Shown: positions 32,323-45,900, counted from the stretch's first letter. The stretch: 64,000 nt of DNA from Tetradesmus obliquus (GCA_030272155.1 CP126201.1:4202501-4266500), one strand, 5' to 3'. Numbers and translations: made by a program. Notes: a model not told the origin generated them from the letters alone.

Positions 32323-34277
32323 CCAGCGGAGGCTCAGTGCTGAACATTGCAGATGCACTTGCATGAGGAGGCGTTGCATTGCGCGCTGCTCAGGTCTGCT
32401 GCGGTTGGCGCACATGTTGCATTCTGGTTATGCATTTAAACCACCTCCTGGACACCCTTCATGACGATGGGCTGTAACACGAAACCTACCCAGGCCCTCA
32501 TCTTGGCCTGTCCTGTACTTGAGCATTGTCCAGAAGCATGGCATTATTATTTGGTATGCGATTGCCACTGCAGTTTCTCTATCAGTGTGCAGCAGGTGCT
32601 ATGTTATGTACACAGTTCCTGGTGAGTACCCCATACCAACTTGGCTTGGGGCGGCAGATCTATGTGTGCCGGCAGATGACACCTGCACTGTTGCATGGCT
32701 GCGTGCAATGCCGCACCTCTGTGCTGCCAGCAGCTATAGCTGCATGCCTGTGCATGAGGGTAGGGATGACAGTGGGCAGCAGCATCAGCTGGTGCTGCCC
32801 ATACTTGCATAATAGCATTTGATAAGGGGCACGCCGTGTTGCGTGCGTCAGGCAGTGCTGCATAAGCACTGCAGCTTCTGATTTCTCTGTGCTATCGAAG
32901 GCTGCCACACTCTTCAGGCATGGCGGCCATGCAACTGCCGTCAGGCCACTTGGCCTGACATCCGATGGAGTCCATGGCAGTGGCACAACTGAAATAAGCA
33001 CCTGCTGGCGTGCTGTTTGGTGGCACGACTTCAGTGGCATCATTCAGGCAGGATCAATGGATCCGCGGTAGTCACTTGGATGCTACTGCCGCAGTGCGGC
33101 ACCGGTCAATCATAATGGAGGTGCTCAAGCTTCCTGTTGCTGCAACTCTATATTTGGTGCGGTGCATGACATTGCTGGCCTCATTCTGTGGTAACATGGC
33201 GATTGCATGAGGCGCTTGTCATTGCCGTTGCAACATCCGAGTTTGTGAGTGTAAACAGTCTAAGTGAAGTTCAATCATTACTGTGACTGCGTCCAAGCTA
33301 AACTGAGTCCAAGTCAAGGATGTTGTAAGCTTGCAGACCCAGGTCAGCCCCATCTGATAGCACTGCAAACAAAAGGCATGAAAGGGACGCGAGCTCCTGC
33401 TGCTCAGCATGCTTTGCATGTGCCTTGCCTGGCCATGGCAATGATGATGACAAGTTTTAAAACAACAACAAACCCTACCTTCAGCAGTACTAGTTTGCGC
33501 AACTGGTGCCATTGGTGCAGCATACTCATGGCCACGTATGATCAGGCTGCATGACTACTGCATGCAGACAGCATCGGAAATACTGTTGCAGCACACGTCA
33601 GCTAGCATTCAACTGACACATGCGTCGATCAGTGGCGACGCTGCGGCACGGTTTTCACAAATGCAACCCGTTTTACTAAAATGTAGGTCAACCACAAGAC
33701 ACACGGCTGCTCATGCTTTTTAGGTGCAGGTTCTGTGGTGCTGTGACCTCATACACAAGCGCGAGTACTGCAAGCCGACATGGCCCGTCACTGCTGCTGT
33801 GACAGCAGCCTGAACCTAAAGGCAAGCGAGGCACAACATCAGCATAGGAGACACCGCACGCAAGCACTTGCCAGCCAGCACCAGCAGCGCAGCGTTGGTG
33901 CTTGCCATGCATCTATCCACACACACACAAAATGCCACCCCAACGGCACAGCACGATCTGCCAGCGCTGTTGATGCAACTGCTGCCCGCAGTGTGTAGCC
34001 AGCATCGCTGCTGGTGCTGCTGGAGCCACCCACAGCCGACACAGCTGCTGCTGCTGCTGCATGCGCCAGCGGGCACCTGAACTCATTGCGTTGGTGCTGC
34101 TGCTACTCCTGTTGGATCAAAAACTTGCTGACCCGTGCTGCTAAGCTGCTGCTTGCAGCGCACAGCGTCTTTGCAGCAACACACTTACTGCACTGCATAG
34201 CACTGTGATGGTGGCCTAGCGCAGCTCATGTTCCAGCCAACCTGCTGCACAACAATCCTGCAAGCCTGCCGCTTGCT
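32323..34277. other. Intergenic, about 2 kb, nothing recognised
   Basis: Begins with the GID4 3' UTR to about 32490. The remainder has short ORFs on both strands but no family motif, no exon chain with consistent phases and no repeats beyond short CTG runs. A small unrecognised gene or non-coding RNA could be missed here. Confidence 0.5.
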
Positions 34278-35262
34278 TCATTGCGGCTTGCCGTTTGCTG
34301 CTGCTGGCGCCTGCTGCAGTTGCTGCAGCTCCTTATCGAGCGTGGCCTCTACTTCTGCTGCACTGGGAGTCATGAGTGGCTCAACCACTGGCACTTCTTC
34401 CCCAGGCACTGGCACATCATTGGGCCGGCTGATGCTGAGGCTGATGTTTTGTTCCTTTTTGAAGCTGGAGGCCTTGCTGGGAGGCGCGCCTTGCAGGAGA
34501 GTGAGGCAGGGGTGAGGCAGCAAGTCCGTGCGCAGAGCAGCAGCAGTTGGTTTAGGTTCAGGTGGAGCAGGAGAGCAGCTGGTGGTTGATGTAGCATTGC
34601 TGTGCTGCTAGATTCCGAATATATATACTTGTCAACAAGCGTGCATAACAGTCTGCTCTGCAACTGTGCAACACAAGAGACAGTGGCTGCATGCATGTCT
34701 GCACATGCAGGTTGTGTACTGCTGCTTTCTCCTCAGAGCATGGCATTGCAAGCGACAGGTTGGGCTTTATGAAAAGATCATCAAAATAGCGGGTATTAGG
34801 AAACAAAAGCATTGCGTTGCGTGGCCTGTGTGTGCTGTGGTGGTCAGTCAGCAGCTCAAACAGCTGCTGCAACGCAAGGTTGCGCTTACCTGGGTTTGTA
34901 GCGTCCATTCTGCTTGATTCTACGATGTAGATTTGTCAAACAAGCAGCAAACCACTTCAAGGAAAGGAAGACGGCCAAATGTAGAAGCCAGCAAGGACGC
35001 AATGATTGCAATGCGACAGTCGAAGTGTGCATTTAAGGGAAATCACTGAAAGGATCTACACCTGTTCGGAGGGGCTGATCAAGTCCGCAGTCAGTTGACG
35101 GGAGTTGGGGGTTGCGAGAGCTTCAAACACCGTTATACCTGATGAATGACCACGTAAACGAACAAGCTGTCTGAAATATTTTCCGTCAAATGTGAATGGA
35201 GAAGAAACTGCTTGGCTTGCCACAGCACACATCTCAAGACCACAAGCCAGGCAGTAGCACAA
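34278..35262 (-). CDS. Weak hypothetical gene, unrecognised
   Basis: Three open segments look protein-like but are not firmly joined. The first, about 35058-35262, starts at a Met and includes SPFTFDGKYFRQLVRLRGHS, ending SPSEQ at a CAG/GTG donor. The second, about 34560-34908, includes ELLTDHHSTHRPRNAMLLFP and YFDDLFIKPNLSLAMP. The third, 34278 to about 34485, includes KKEQNISLSISRPNDVPVPG and ends ANGKPQ-stop. The base composition is less GC-rich than in neighbouring exons. No family is recognised, exon phases could not all be reconciled, and it may be two genes or a decayed one. Confidence 0.3.
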
Positions 35263-36633
35263 TGTGCAGCTTCAAACTGTGAAGTTCACATGCATGGTGT
35301 GTACGCACAGCCAAGCACGCCAGGTAAGGCCCTTCGCTGAAGGATGTGACTTATAACTAATCAACAAACGCGGACAGTGTGAGAGCTTTCTGTTTAAAAT
35401 GAAGGTGACCAGGCAATACTCTGTGTTGGTGCATGTTCAACTCGCTGGTGCACCAGCAGCCACGTGGCTGCTGCTGCAGCACTGCTGCTGAATACGATGT
35501 TAGGCCTGCTGCAGCTGCTGCCCCATCTGCTGCAGGCATGTTGCTCTGCCCTGCAGCCGCCTCAAGATGCGTTGATGCAGTCAAACACACTCACGAGTGT
35601 TATGTGTTATGTTACCTTGCATACGCCACTCAACCAAGGAGTGGGAGCCCCAATCAGGAGCCAACCAAAAGGCCCAAAGGGGCAGGAAACATCGAAGAAC
35701 AACTCATGATTGTCCAGAACATTTACTGGGAGCAGTAGCAGCAGCAGGCCCTGTGCATTGCACAAATATGCAATGCTGCTGCCGCAGCATGCTGCGCAGC
35801 AAACTCAGCAGCAGCGCTGGGCGTGCTGCCTCCGCTGCACCACATCGCCGTGTTTTCCAATGCCACTGCTGCATCTGATTAGCTGTGCCGCTGCCAATAT
35901 GTAAGGGCTGGTATTTTTGCTGCTGCAATTGCCAATTTTTGCCAGCATTCAGCCCACACTTGTCTGGATGAGTCAGCACACAACAGCTCAGCGCGGACTG
36001 AGCACAGCAACGCTCAACAATTCAGCTAGAGCTGATCCAAAAACTCAATGTCTGGTCACGCTAGCTGGAAAGTCCTGTTGGCACACAACCACTGTGCCAC
36101 GTCTCACGCTGAGAAAACCCAAGCTCAATTAAGTCAGAGTGTGTGTTGTAGCCCGAAGTGGCAGCGCTGGCTGCTCGCTTGAGCAATGCTGCATATGTGT
36201 GCGTGTACGCAGTCATCACAACCAACATAGACCAGAAGGCCCAAGCCGGCATGCCACAGGTTACGCCATGCGTGGTGCACCACTCAATATTGAAGTTAGT
36301 ATAGGCAATTTCATACAGGAAAGAAGGTGAGCAGCACACCACACACACGCATAAGTTCAAGCCGGCGCAAGGCACAGCACCCTGAGATTTGTTGGAGGCA
36401 TTCTGTCCAACAGCTGGCTGATACACGCAGAATGCGTGCATGCACCAACATGCAACTCAAAACCAATGCACAATCATGTTTCCAAGGCTCTTTGGAGCGA
36501 TGCCCCACTCAATTGACTAAGCCTGGGACAGCACATCAATCATGAGAGACAGTCACAACCCACGCAGGCCCCTAGGGGTGACACCAACATGACCATTAAC
36601 AGCTGCCGGCCGCTCAAACTTATATCACCATCA
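35263..36633. other. Region without a confident gene
   Basis: Contains a minus-strand open segment at about 36134-36330 that looks membrane-like (MPAWAFWSMLVVMTAYTHTY). It has no usable AG acceptor upstream, so I did not attach it to the membrane-protein gene ending at 36634. Another minus-strand open segment at 35357-35590 and a plus-strand one at 35433-35738 have no recognisable features. Confidence 0.45.
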
Positions 36634-38919
36634 TCATGACCCACTGCGGGTGGTCCTGCGCTGCATCAGCATACAAGCATCGCTGCGGCTGGTCACCTCC
36701 CGCTGAAGTGTGCCCATGCAGGTTGTAGACTGTGTGGCACCTGCAGCCAACAACACAGCTGGCGGCCGCTCAAACAGCCACGTGTACATCCACACCCTGC
36801 ATAGCACTCGACCCATGCTGCCTGCCTGCCATGCATGAGCATGCTGCCACTGCTGAAATAGGCCGAGTGACACGGAACACAAACTGCTCAAATGAGTTTG
36901 CAACGCCCTTGGCTTTCAGGCAACGAGCAGTACTGTGCACGCAGTAGCATACCTCCAACAGCCACACAGCATTAAACGCGAGGAATGAGGCGGCAAAGAA
37001 CAGAGACATTTTGCCCCAATTCACTGCCAAGTAGGTGTTGACAGCTGTCTGGAAGATTGCATTGTGCGTGACTGTGTAAATCAGCTGGAAGCGAGTCACG
37101 CGGATGCTGCGTGCCGCCCACAACCTCGCCTGCTGCTGCTGCTGCTGCTGCTGGCTGCCTTTTGTCGCAATGCCGTGCACCCCTTGGCCGGCTGCATTTA
37201 GGCTGCTTGCCAGGATGTGTGTGTTGAGAGATACATACACCACAAACTCGCAGAACACATTCCCCAGGTACAACCAGCCGACAAACAGCTGGTAGGGGTT
37301 GTGCACCATGGTTAGAATGTAAGCCACATCAGCTATTGTGAGCACATGATGGAAATACAACAGCCATGTGAAGCCTTGCGCCTTCGCAGCAAGTTCAACG
37401 ATGTACAGGCAGGAGAGAAAGACTGCCTGCGTATATACTACACCTAAGGCAGCTGCACTGCTGATATTCAGAGCGCCAATGCGCCAATCCACTGCAAAGG
37501 ACATCGTAGCAACCCAGACGATGAAAGAGGCGAGTAACACAAGGCCTACCATGCTATTAATAGGTATCCAGATGGACATTGCCGATGCGCTGATGCCATG
37601 CTTGCGGCGCATGTAGCTGCCACACACGGTGTACAACACGCGCAGCAGCAGCAGCAACACCACTGCAGATGCACCAACCATGTAGAGCCGATATGAGGCT
37701 AGCTTGTCATTGTGGCTCATTCCCTGTGGCACCCAGGCATCCTTGCAGGTGGAAGGCCCACCCCAGCAGTGCAGATGAGCAGACTCAGATGCTGGCTGCA
37801 GCGCTGCAGGCTGCAGCAGGGGGCTGTCTGAAGTTCCTGCAAGCAAAAAGGCAGGGAGGCAGTGCAGGAAAGCAGGCAGTCAGGCCATCAGGATGCATGT
37901 AGGCTGCAGTGCATGGCTGTCTGGAAGTGCTGCCAACTGTTGTACACATGTGAGCCCAGCTGCTGCACATTATGATCGGCATGTTGATTGGAACCTGCAG
38001 GTGATGATGTTGGCACGACTTCGTTAGCAGCCATATTTTAAGACGATTGTTTTGCTTCCTGGCGAATCTAGTGCCTTAGAGACTGAGTACTCTGAGCTTG
38101 TGGAGGTCTCTGACACTTGATGTTTGTCACCCCCCTCCCCCCCTTCTTTTGCAAGATTGATTGGATTCTTGCTGGACCCCATGAGCCTTGTCTGGCTCCT
38201 TTGTGGGTGGGCCTGTGGCCCTACTTTGGTAACTGGTAACTGGTAACTGGTAAACCATGAAGCACTGCTGTGCACAGGATTGTCCATGATGGGTTCAACC
38301 CATTACCAAGATGTTGCTGGGAACTTGCTTTGCTGGCAACGTTGCTGTTGCAGCTGCCACTGCAGCAATTCTTCCACCTATCACGATTTATGGCATCTAC
38401 ATGGGTCAGGCACATGTGTATCGTGCTGTACGGTGCGCTGTGACAGGTGGCAGCAGGATAGCCTGTACAGTACATGCATGTGCGCAAATGCGGCATGTTA
38501 AACACAACTGTGCTGCTCTAGAAGCTCCTGATGATGTGTTCACAACATCTATAGCTGATGATATGAGCATGTATAGTCTGCTGATGCTGCAGGGAACTGA
38601 ACGTTTGGGAACGAGGTAGCCAGGCCATGTGCACGTCCATACGAAACTCACCCAAGTGTGATGCTTCCGTAGTTGCAGCTTTGACAACAGAAGGAGGTGC
38701 AACACTCGTGAAGTTTGGATCTGCCGCCTCAGACTGCACAGCAGCACCCTGACGTTCGGCAGCACCAGCACCAGCTGCGGTTACGACTCCATTCGCTGGC
38801 CTGCAACGCGAGCCATACCAAGTTAGTACGCATTAGCATACAAATAGCCTACTCAGCTCACATATTACACACCCGATGACACCGAGCACAGACAGCGCCA
38901 GTGCCAATCGCAGCAGCAT
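36634..38919 (-). CDS. Multi-pass membrane protein with signal peptide (TLC-like?)
   Basis: Exons with consistent phases: 38873-38919, 38652-38800, 36953-37836, 36634-36852 (about 432 residues). The first exon encodes MLLRLALALSVLGVIG, a classic signal-peptide core. A short Ala/Ser-rich lumenal segment with CWGGPSTC follows, then about six to seven hydrophobic helices, among them ASAVVLLLLLRVLYTVC, SMVGLVLLASFIVWVATMSF, AQAVFLSC-type, TWLLYFHHVLTIADVAYIL, LFVGWLYLGNVFCEFVVYV and SLFFAASFLAFNAVWLL. The FHHVLTI block recalls the HH pair of TLC (TRAM-LAG1-CLN8) proteins, but the match is weak. A polyGln loop lies between two helices. An alternative first exon at 37995-38034 (MAANEVVPTSSPAG) also joins the third exon in phase, so two isoforms, one without signal peptide, are possible. 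Likely an endomembrane protein. Confidence 0.6.
38224..38252. repeat. 7-bp tandem repeat GTAACTG
   Basis: About four units in the intron of the membrane-protein gene. Minor. Confidence 0.8.
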
Positions 38920-39546
38920 GACGGACCGAAGCAATACGGTAACGATGGAGATGTGGCTACGCGAATGCTGCAAGTGCCGCTCTCAGTTTTTCAGTATTCA
39001 ATATTTCAATACTCAAGGAGAAGCGAGTCCAAAGAAAGCTCCGAGGCTCAGATGAGCGGTTCCATGATGCGCAGTCAACCAAGTCAACTGTGGTTTTGCG
39101 TGGGCACCTACTGTGACACACAGTCACTGCCATAGACTCATTGCAGTTTCAACTGCTGACGTGTCATGTAGGTACCTCTCCCAGCACTGCTGCTGCAGAT
39201 GCACTGACAGCTGCTGCTTGCTCAGCGTGTACAAGCGGCTGACTGCCAGTCGGTGAGCAGCGCGCGCACGTGTCCCGAGAGCGCCCTGTGTCATCATCAT
39301 CAAATTTACCCATCACACCACAGCAATACAATTTCAAGAAAGGTTGCAGATACTTGACTGAAATCAAACAAAGACAAAGGGCTGTGCAAATTTGAGCTCC
39401 CGGTGTGCTGCCTCCAGTTTGGTGTCATTTTCATCATCTAATCCCCCACCAGCCCTTAGCAGTCCAGCTCCTGCTGCTGCAGCTGCAGTGCAGGCTGCCA
39501 GCCCCAGCAACCAACAACTGGCAGGGCTTTGCACAGTGTGCTTGTT
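38920..39546. other. Intergenic between membrane-protein gene and CABIN1 end
   Basis: Holds the promoter of the minus-strand membrane-protein gene and the 3' UTR of CABIN1. An AT-rich patch at about 38985-39015 with an imperfect palindrome (AGTATTCAATATTTCAATACT region) lies about 70-90 bases upstream of the start. Confidence 0.5.
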
Positions 39547-39864
39547 TCAGCTTGCTGGTGGCTGCTGCTGGAGGGCCTGCTGAATCTGCTGCTGCACCCG
39601 CTGCAGTAAGTCGCCCTGACCTGCAGACGCCTCAGGTGCGTCTGCTGCAGTCGACTCCACACATGAATGTGGCCCACTGGCAGCAGCAGCAGCAGGGGCA
39701 GATCCCGTGCCCTGAACAGAAGAGTCATGCTGCTGCTGCAGCGGCATACTCAGCAGCAGCGCTGCCTGCGCTGACCTGGTGGTGTGCAAAGCCGCAGCTG
39801 CATCTCTTCCTTCCAGGCCTGCTGCCTGTGCATGGGGGCCGCTACGGTCCACTGCTGCAGCCGC

Positions 39865-39895
<31 letters not shown>

Positions 39896-41220
39896 GAACC
39901 AAACGAGCTTGCCAGCGCATCCATAGCTGTCGGTGATGCAGCCGCTGCTGCTGGCGCTGCAGTGTGCAAGATCTGCAGGGCAGCAGCATGCACAGCGGGC
40001 CCCGGACCTGCTGCTGCTGCTGCTGCTGTGGAGCCTGCTTGCTGCTGGCTCTGCCTGTTAGCTTCGCTAGCCACAGCAGCAGCAGCAGCAGCAGCAGCAC
40101 TAGTTCCCGCTGCATTGCCATGTGCAGCTGATGCAGGCTGCCCTGAGGCTGCCGCTGCTGCTGCTGCTGTGCCAAGTGGTGCGCTTGGCGGCGCTGCTGG
40201 TGCAGCTACCATGGCCGCCAGAGCAGCATTCAGCCCTTGCAGTGCTTGCGGCGAGAAACCTGCAACGCTAACGCCAGGTGCACCCGCTTGCTGCAGCTGC
40301 TGCTGCCCTTGTTGGCGCCGCTGCTGCTGCATCAGCTGTTGCAGCGCCTCAGCAAACGCAGGAATAAGGACCCTTTCAGGCAGGCCACCCTGCTGCTGCT
40401 GCTGCTGCTGCTGAGCTCGAGCCTCATGTGCCAGCCCTGTCCCTGCCGACGGCGGCCTCAGCCCTGCAGCAGCAGCTTGCTGCAGCATGCGTTGCTGCAC
40501 CATCACCACTTGGCGCTGTGCATTATGTGGCAGCGCAGCGCTCTGCAGCGCATTCTGCTGCATGGCCGGCTGCACCATCATCAACAGCTGGCCTTGTGCA
40601 TTCTGTGGCAGCGCAGCACCCTGCTGCATGGCTTGCAGTGCAGCGAAACGTGCAGCTGGCGCGAGTCCTTGCATCTGCAGCACCGTGCTTAAGCTGGACA
40701 CAGGCAGCTGTGATAGCTCCGCCCTTGAGTTCGGCGGCTGAGCCACTTGCACACCAAGCATCTGCAGCATGGAAGCACACAGGATGTCGGGGCTTCCCTG
40801 CATTGCAACCGGCACAGGCTGCTGCTGCTGCTGCTGCTGTGGCTGCTGCTGCTGCTGCTGCTGCTGCGCCTCAAGTGCAGACGCTGCCGGCCCTTGCAGC
40901 AGCCGTAGCCCTGCAGCAAGTGCCTGCTGCAGCTGTGAGCGCTGCACCCGCACCACCGCCGCGCCGTGCTGCTCCTGTGGGGCCGCAGCATTGCGCAGTG
41001 TTAACTGCCGCAGCGCCCCCTCCAACGTTGTCTGCTGCTGGTGTGGCGGCAGCTGCCGCACATAATCCAGCAGCGAGCTCAAGCTGGGCAGCGGCAGCTG
41101 CAGCAGCAATGCGCCTGCATCTGCTGCCAGCTGATTTAACTGCAAGCCCAGTGACTCATGCAGCTGCTGCAGCTTGAGGGCCCGCAAGGCTGCAGGACTC
41201 GCCAGCATCGCCACCTCCTC

Positions 41221-41260
<40 letters not shown>

Positions 41261-42833
41261 GCAGGGTCCGCTGCATCCTCCTGCACCTGCATCTCGCCGG
41301 CTGCCTCGCCTGTTGCCGCCGCTGCTGCTGCTGCTGCTGCTGCTGCTGCCCTGCTCTGCTGCACTGCCGCCTCTGTCGCCTGCCCCTTCAGCAGATCCTG
41401 CAAGCAAGCCACACTGCCATGCAGCACCTTGCCAGCAGCTACCTCTGTACCCGGCTGACTCGCACTGCTGCTGCTGCTGCTGCTGGCTTTGGATGCATAG
41501 TCCGCAACAGCTGCTGCAGGCAGGCCTGCTGCTCTGCCAGCTGCCTCAACCAGCCTCCAAGTAAGACCACAGAGGGCCCTGATATACTGCTTGCCCTCTG
41601 CTTGATCTAACAAATGCCCTCCAAAGCCGCTCTTTGCAAGCTCCTGTGTGCTTTTCAGCAGCGGCAGCAGTGCAGCTGCTGCTGCCCGCCTGCACGGGTC
41701 GTTGAACAGCACCGGCTGCTTGGTGTGCAGCGCAGCAGCAGAGCCGCCAGCAGCAAAGGACGCGAGGGCGCCTTTTGCTGCTGCCCTGCGCTCGCGCTGC
41801 TGCCGCTTGTCTGAGGGCGTTATTGCGGCTGCTGCTGCACCCGTCGGCGTTGCTGCTGCTGCTGCAGGAGCAGGCGTGCTGGCCTTGCTAGGCGTCACTG
41901 GCAGTGGCGTCACACCCCTGCTGCCAAGTGCTGCTGCTGCTGCTGCCTCGTCGTCTTCCTCCTCCTCTTCTTGTTCTGCCGCTGCTGCTGCTGTTGGGGG
42001 CGGCGGCGGACTGCCACCCAAGCTCTCCTGGCCAGCCCCCTGCCTCTGGCCATCCTGCTGCTGCTGCTGCTGCTGCTGCTGTTTCAGCTGCAGTGACTGT
42101 AGCTCTGGCAGCTTCCCTTGCCCCAGCAGCTCCTCAACCAGCCCCTCAGCTGCACCTGCCAGCTCCTGATGTGCCTGCAGCAGCGGCTGCACTGCAGACC
42201 GCGACAAAGCTTGCAGCTGCACCACATAAGCCTGCAAAGAGACTGAGAGCTTGAGCTCTCTGGCCTTAGGGAAGGGCTTCAGCTGCTTTGCTGCATCTTT
42301 GAGAGCATCCAGGGCAGCTGCAGCAGCAGCAAAGGCCTCAGCAGATGAGGCTGCTGCTGCACTGCCACAGCCTGCAGCATCGGCTGCTGTCGAAGTACCT
42401 GCAGCAGCAGCATCCACAGCCGCTGCTGCTGCTGCTGCTGCTGCTTTCAGCTGCTGCTGCTGGCACTGCTGCTGCCGCTGCACCAGCTGCGCCAGGTGCG
42501 CATGCGCCAGGAACTGCAGCAGCTGCTCAGCCTCGCTGTTGCTGAGGCCTGCAAAGTCACCGCTCAACTCTGCTGCTGCTGCTGCTGCTGCTGGTAGTGG
42601 TGCTGCTGCCGGCAGGCCTGGCTGATCACCAGCACTGCTCAATCCTGCTGCTGCCGCTGCTGCTGCTGCTGGCGGGCCAGGCTCATCAGCAGCAGCAAAC
42701 TGCTGTGCAGCTGCCAGCAGCTCCCCCAGCTTCAGCAGCTGAAGGGGAGGCGGCCTGCCCCTGTTGCTGACTTTTTGAGGCACGAGTGCCACCCCCAAGT
42801 AGTCGACATACAGCTGGAAGGCAGCAGCCAGAA

Positions 42834-42883
<50 letters not shown>

Positions 42884-42939
42884 GGTTTGCTGCTGTCTGT
42901 GAGGCAGGTGAGGAAAGTCTGCAGGCGACATGCTGCCTG

Positions 42940-42970
<31 letters not shown>

Positions 42971-45900
42971 TTTGGAGTAAAGCGCAGCTTGAAAGCCTGC
43001 ATGCGGCTGCCAGCTGCTGACGGGGTGGGGCTGCTGCTGCTGCTGCCAGCACCTCCAGCGCCTCCAGTAGCAGCAGCAGCAGCAGCAACTGGCGCCGGTG
43101 TGGCGCTCGGCGCTGCTGCTGCCACCCCTGCTGCTGCTGCTGCTGCTGCTGCTGCGAGCTGCACCACACCAAGCCTGCTCACCACTGCTGGAACCGCTGC
43201 AGGCTTCACCCCTGCAACACTGCCATCATCACCAGCATTTCCTTGCACAGCCGGCGCTGCTGCTGCTGCTGCTGCTGCACTGCGGGCCTCCCATGCTGCC
43301 TTGTACTGCTGCAGCACAGGGCCCAGCTGCTGCAGCAGCTGCCGCAGCATTAGGCCTGCTGCTAAACCACCCAGGTCCTTGTGCCTGAACCCTGGCTCTG
43401 CTATGTCATTGATCTGACCTACACCGCGGCTGGCAAGCAGGCTCTGCAGTGTGGCTGACAGGCCTGGCAGGTCCCCTTGTGCAGACAGCACCTGCGCACA
43501 TGGCACAGCACAGAACAAAAGAGTTGTGAGTGTTAGAGCGCAGGGTTGGCTTGGCTGCAGCACCCCAGCAGGCTCTGCAGTGTGGCTGATTAGGCCGGCA
43601 GATCACCCTGCGCAGACAGCACCTGCGCACATGGCACAGCCCAGAACAAAAGAGTTGTCAGCGTTACAGCGTAGGGTTGGCTTGGCTGCAGCACCCCAGC
43701 AGGCTCTGCAGTGTGGCTGATTAGGCCGGCAGATCACCCTTCGCAGACAGCACCTGCGCACATGGCACAGCACAGAACAAAAGAGTTGTCACTGTTGAAG
43801 CATAGGGTTGGCTTGGCTGCACCACCCCAGCAGGCTCCGCAGTGCAGCTGACAGGCCCGCCAGGTCACCCTGCGCAGACAGCACCTGCACACAACGCACA
43901 GAACAGAGAGGAGTCATCCCATGCGGCCGCCACTAAGAAATGTGCCTACTGGAAAACACATCATCCAGCCACACCGTAAGCACAGGTACGCTTGCAGCAG
44001 CTTCCATGGATCACAGCAGCATGCCAGCGCAAGGGCCTCACCCTCAGGTGCAGCAGCAGCACCCGCCGCAGCCGTGTGTTGGTGGCACGGCTGCTCTCCT
44101 CCTCACCCCACCCCCTGAAGTACACCGGACGGCTGCCCCAGCACGTCTCTGCAGCACTGCTGTCAACACCAGCGGCTGCAGCAGTTCCTGCTGCCGTCTG
44201 TGCTGATGCTGCCAGCTCCTCTGCAATGCCAACACCAGCAGCAGGCACTGTTGCTGCCAGCTCTTTACGCAGTGCTGCGTCATCGCTGCCAGCAGCTGGC
44301 ATCAGTGTGCTGCAGCCCTGCTGCTGCTGCTGCCGCCGCTGCAGCCGCCGCCGCTGCCGCCGCAGCTGCTGTTGGCTGGGTGTGTGGCTCGCCTTGACCC
44401 GTCCGCTGCGCATGAGCATGACCAGGGAGAAGGGGCAGCCGTCGCCCAGCTTCAGCAGCTTGGACAGAGCCGCCAGCGCGGCATCAAACCTGCAGCAGCC
44501 GCAAAGCAGCAAACAGCAGCCGTTCAAGATAGCTTTAAAGAATTATTCAAGATAGCTGTTGCTGCCCAGCATCAGGAGCTTGGACAGCCCGGCACGCGCA
44601 GCATCGAATTTGCAGCAGCATACAGCAGCAGATAGCAGGCGTTCGGGAACTGTCACCGCCACTCTTGCAGAAAACGTCAGCACCTTGGACATCACCGCGA
44701 GCGCAGCCGCAACTCCGCAGCAGAAGCCTGCAGGAGCAACAACCCACCTGCCCAGCATGTACAGGCCTTTGACCAGGCTGTAGCGTGCAGGAGCCAGCGG
44801 ATCCATGTAGCAGCCCTGGCACTCTGCTACCATGTGCAGCAGGCTACACAGATGCCACGTAACACACAAGAAACACCCGCCAGGCTTGGCACTCCACAAC
44901 TGGTCGCCTCGTTCCGACCAACCTGTCCAGCATCAATGGCATGACTGGCATGATGCATGATTAGCACAATCTGTTCCTCCACGCCACGTTATGAACCCAC
45001 CTGCCCAGCATGTACAGCCCTTTAGCCAGGCTGTAGCGTGCAGGGGCCAGCGGGTCCATGTAGCAGCCCTGGCACTCGCACAGTGCCCCGCTGGCATCCT
45101 GCACCAGCAGCTCAACAGCCAGCCTCCACAGCTGCACTGCAGGCTGCGCCACACCCTGCTGCTGCTGTTGCTGCAGTTGATCTGACAGCTGCTGCTTGCT
45201 CAGAGGCTCCTTGAGGAGTGCCTGTAGCTGCACCAGCAGCAGCTGCTGCTGAGTTGCTGCTGGCTCCACCTGCTGCTGCTGCTGCTGCGCAAGCTGCTGC
45301 AGCAACGGCTGCACTTGCTCTCCGACCGCTGGATCAAAGCACCACTTGCCTACCATCTGCAGCACTGCCAGCAGCTCATCCAGTGGCGAGGAGCCTCCCT
45401 GCATTGCATTTGCTGCAGCCGCTGCACTCCCTGCATTGCTGCAGCTCAATCTATGCCCTGATCTTGCCACTGCTGCTGCCAGCAGCTTCAGCCGCATGCC
45501 ATGCAGCTTCACAAAAGGCTGCAGGAATGCTGTGCCACAGTGCTGCTGGCTGCGGCTAAGCCAGCAGGCTGCTGCATAGTGCTGCAGGCAGGTGGCTTGC
45601 CAGCCTGGCTGCTGCAACTTGCAGGACAGCTGGCCTAGAAACAGGTGGGACTGCCAGCTGGAGCTGGTGTTTGCTTGCTGCACTTGCAGGAAGCACGACT
45701 GCACAGCAAAAGAAGAAGGCGAAGCACAGAGGAGACAGGCAGCAGCAGGAGCAGGGTGCACAAGGTACTCAGTGGCCACCGTGGCACCAGTGGAAGCTGA
45801 GGCATTGAACCAAGGTCACATTAAAGCAGGCTGCTGCAGCTTGCAGGGCAGCTGGCCCAGCTGCAAGTGGGACTGCCAGCTGGTGCTGGTGTTTGCTTGC

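Noticed and set aside
36134-36330. Extra exon of the membrane-protein gene
   Set aside because: Membrane-like translation, but no AG acceptor or in-frame start nearby and a stop already ends the gene at 36634.
38311-38619. Plus-strand 102-codon ORF starting with a hydrophobic stretch
   Set aside because: Lies in an intron of the minus-strand membrane-protein gene and lacks family features.
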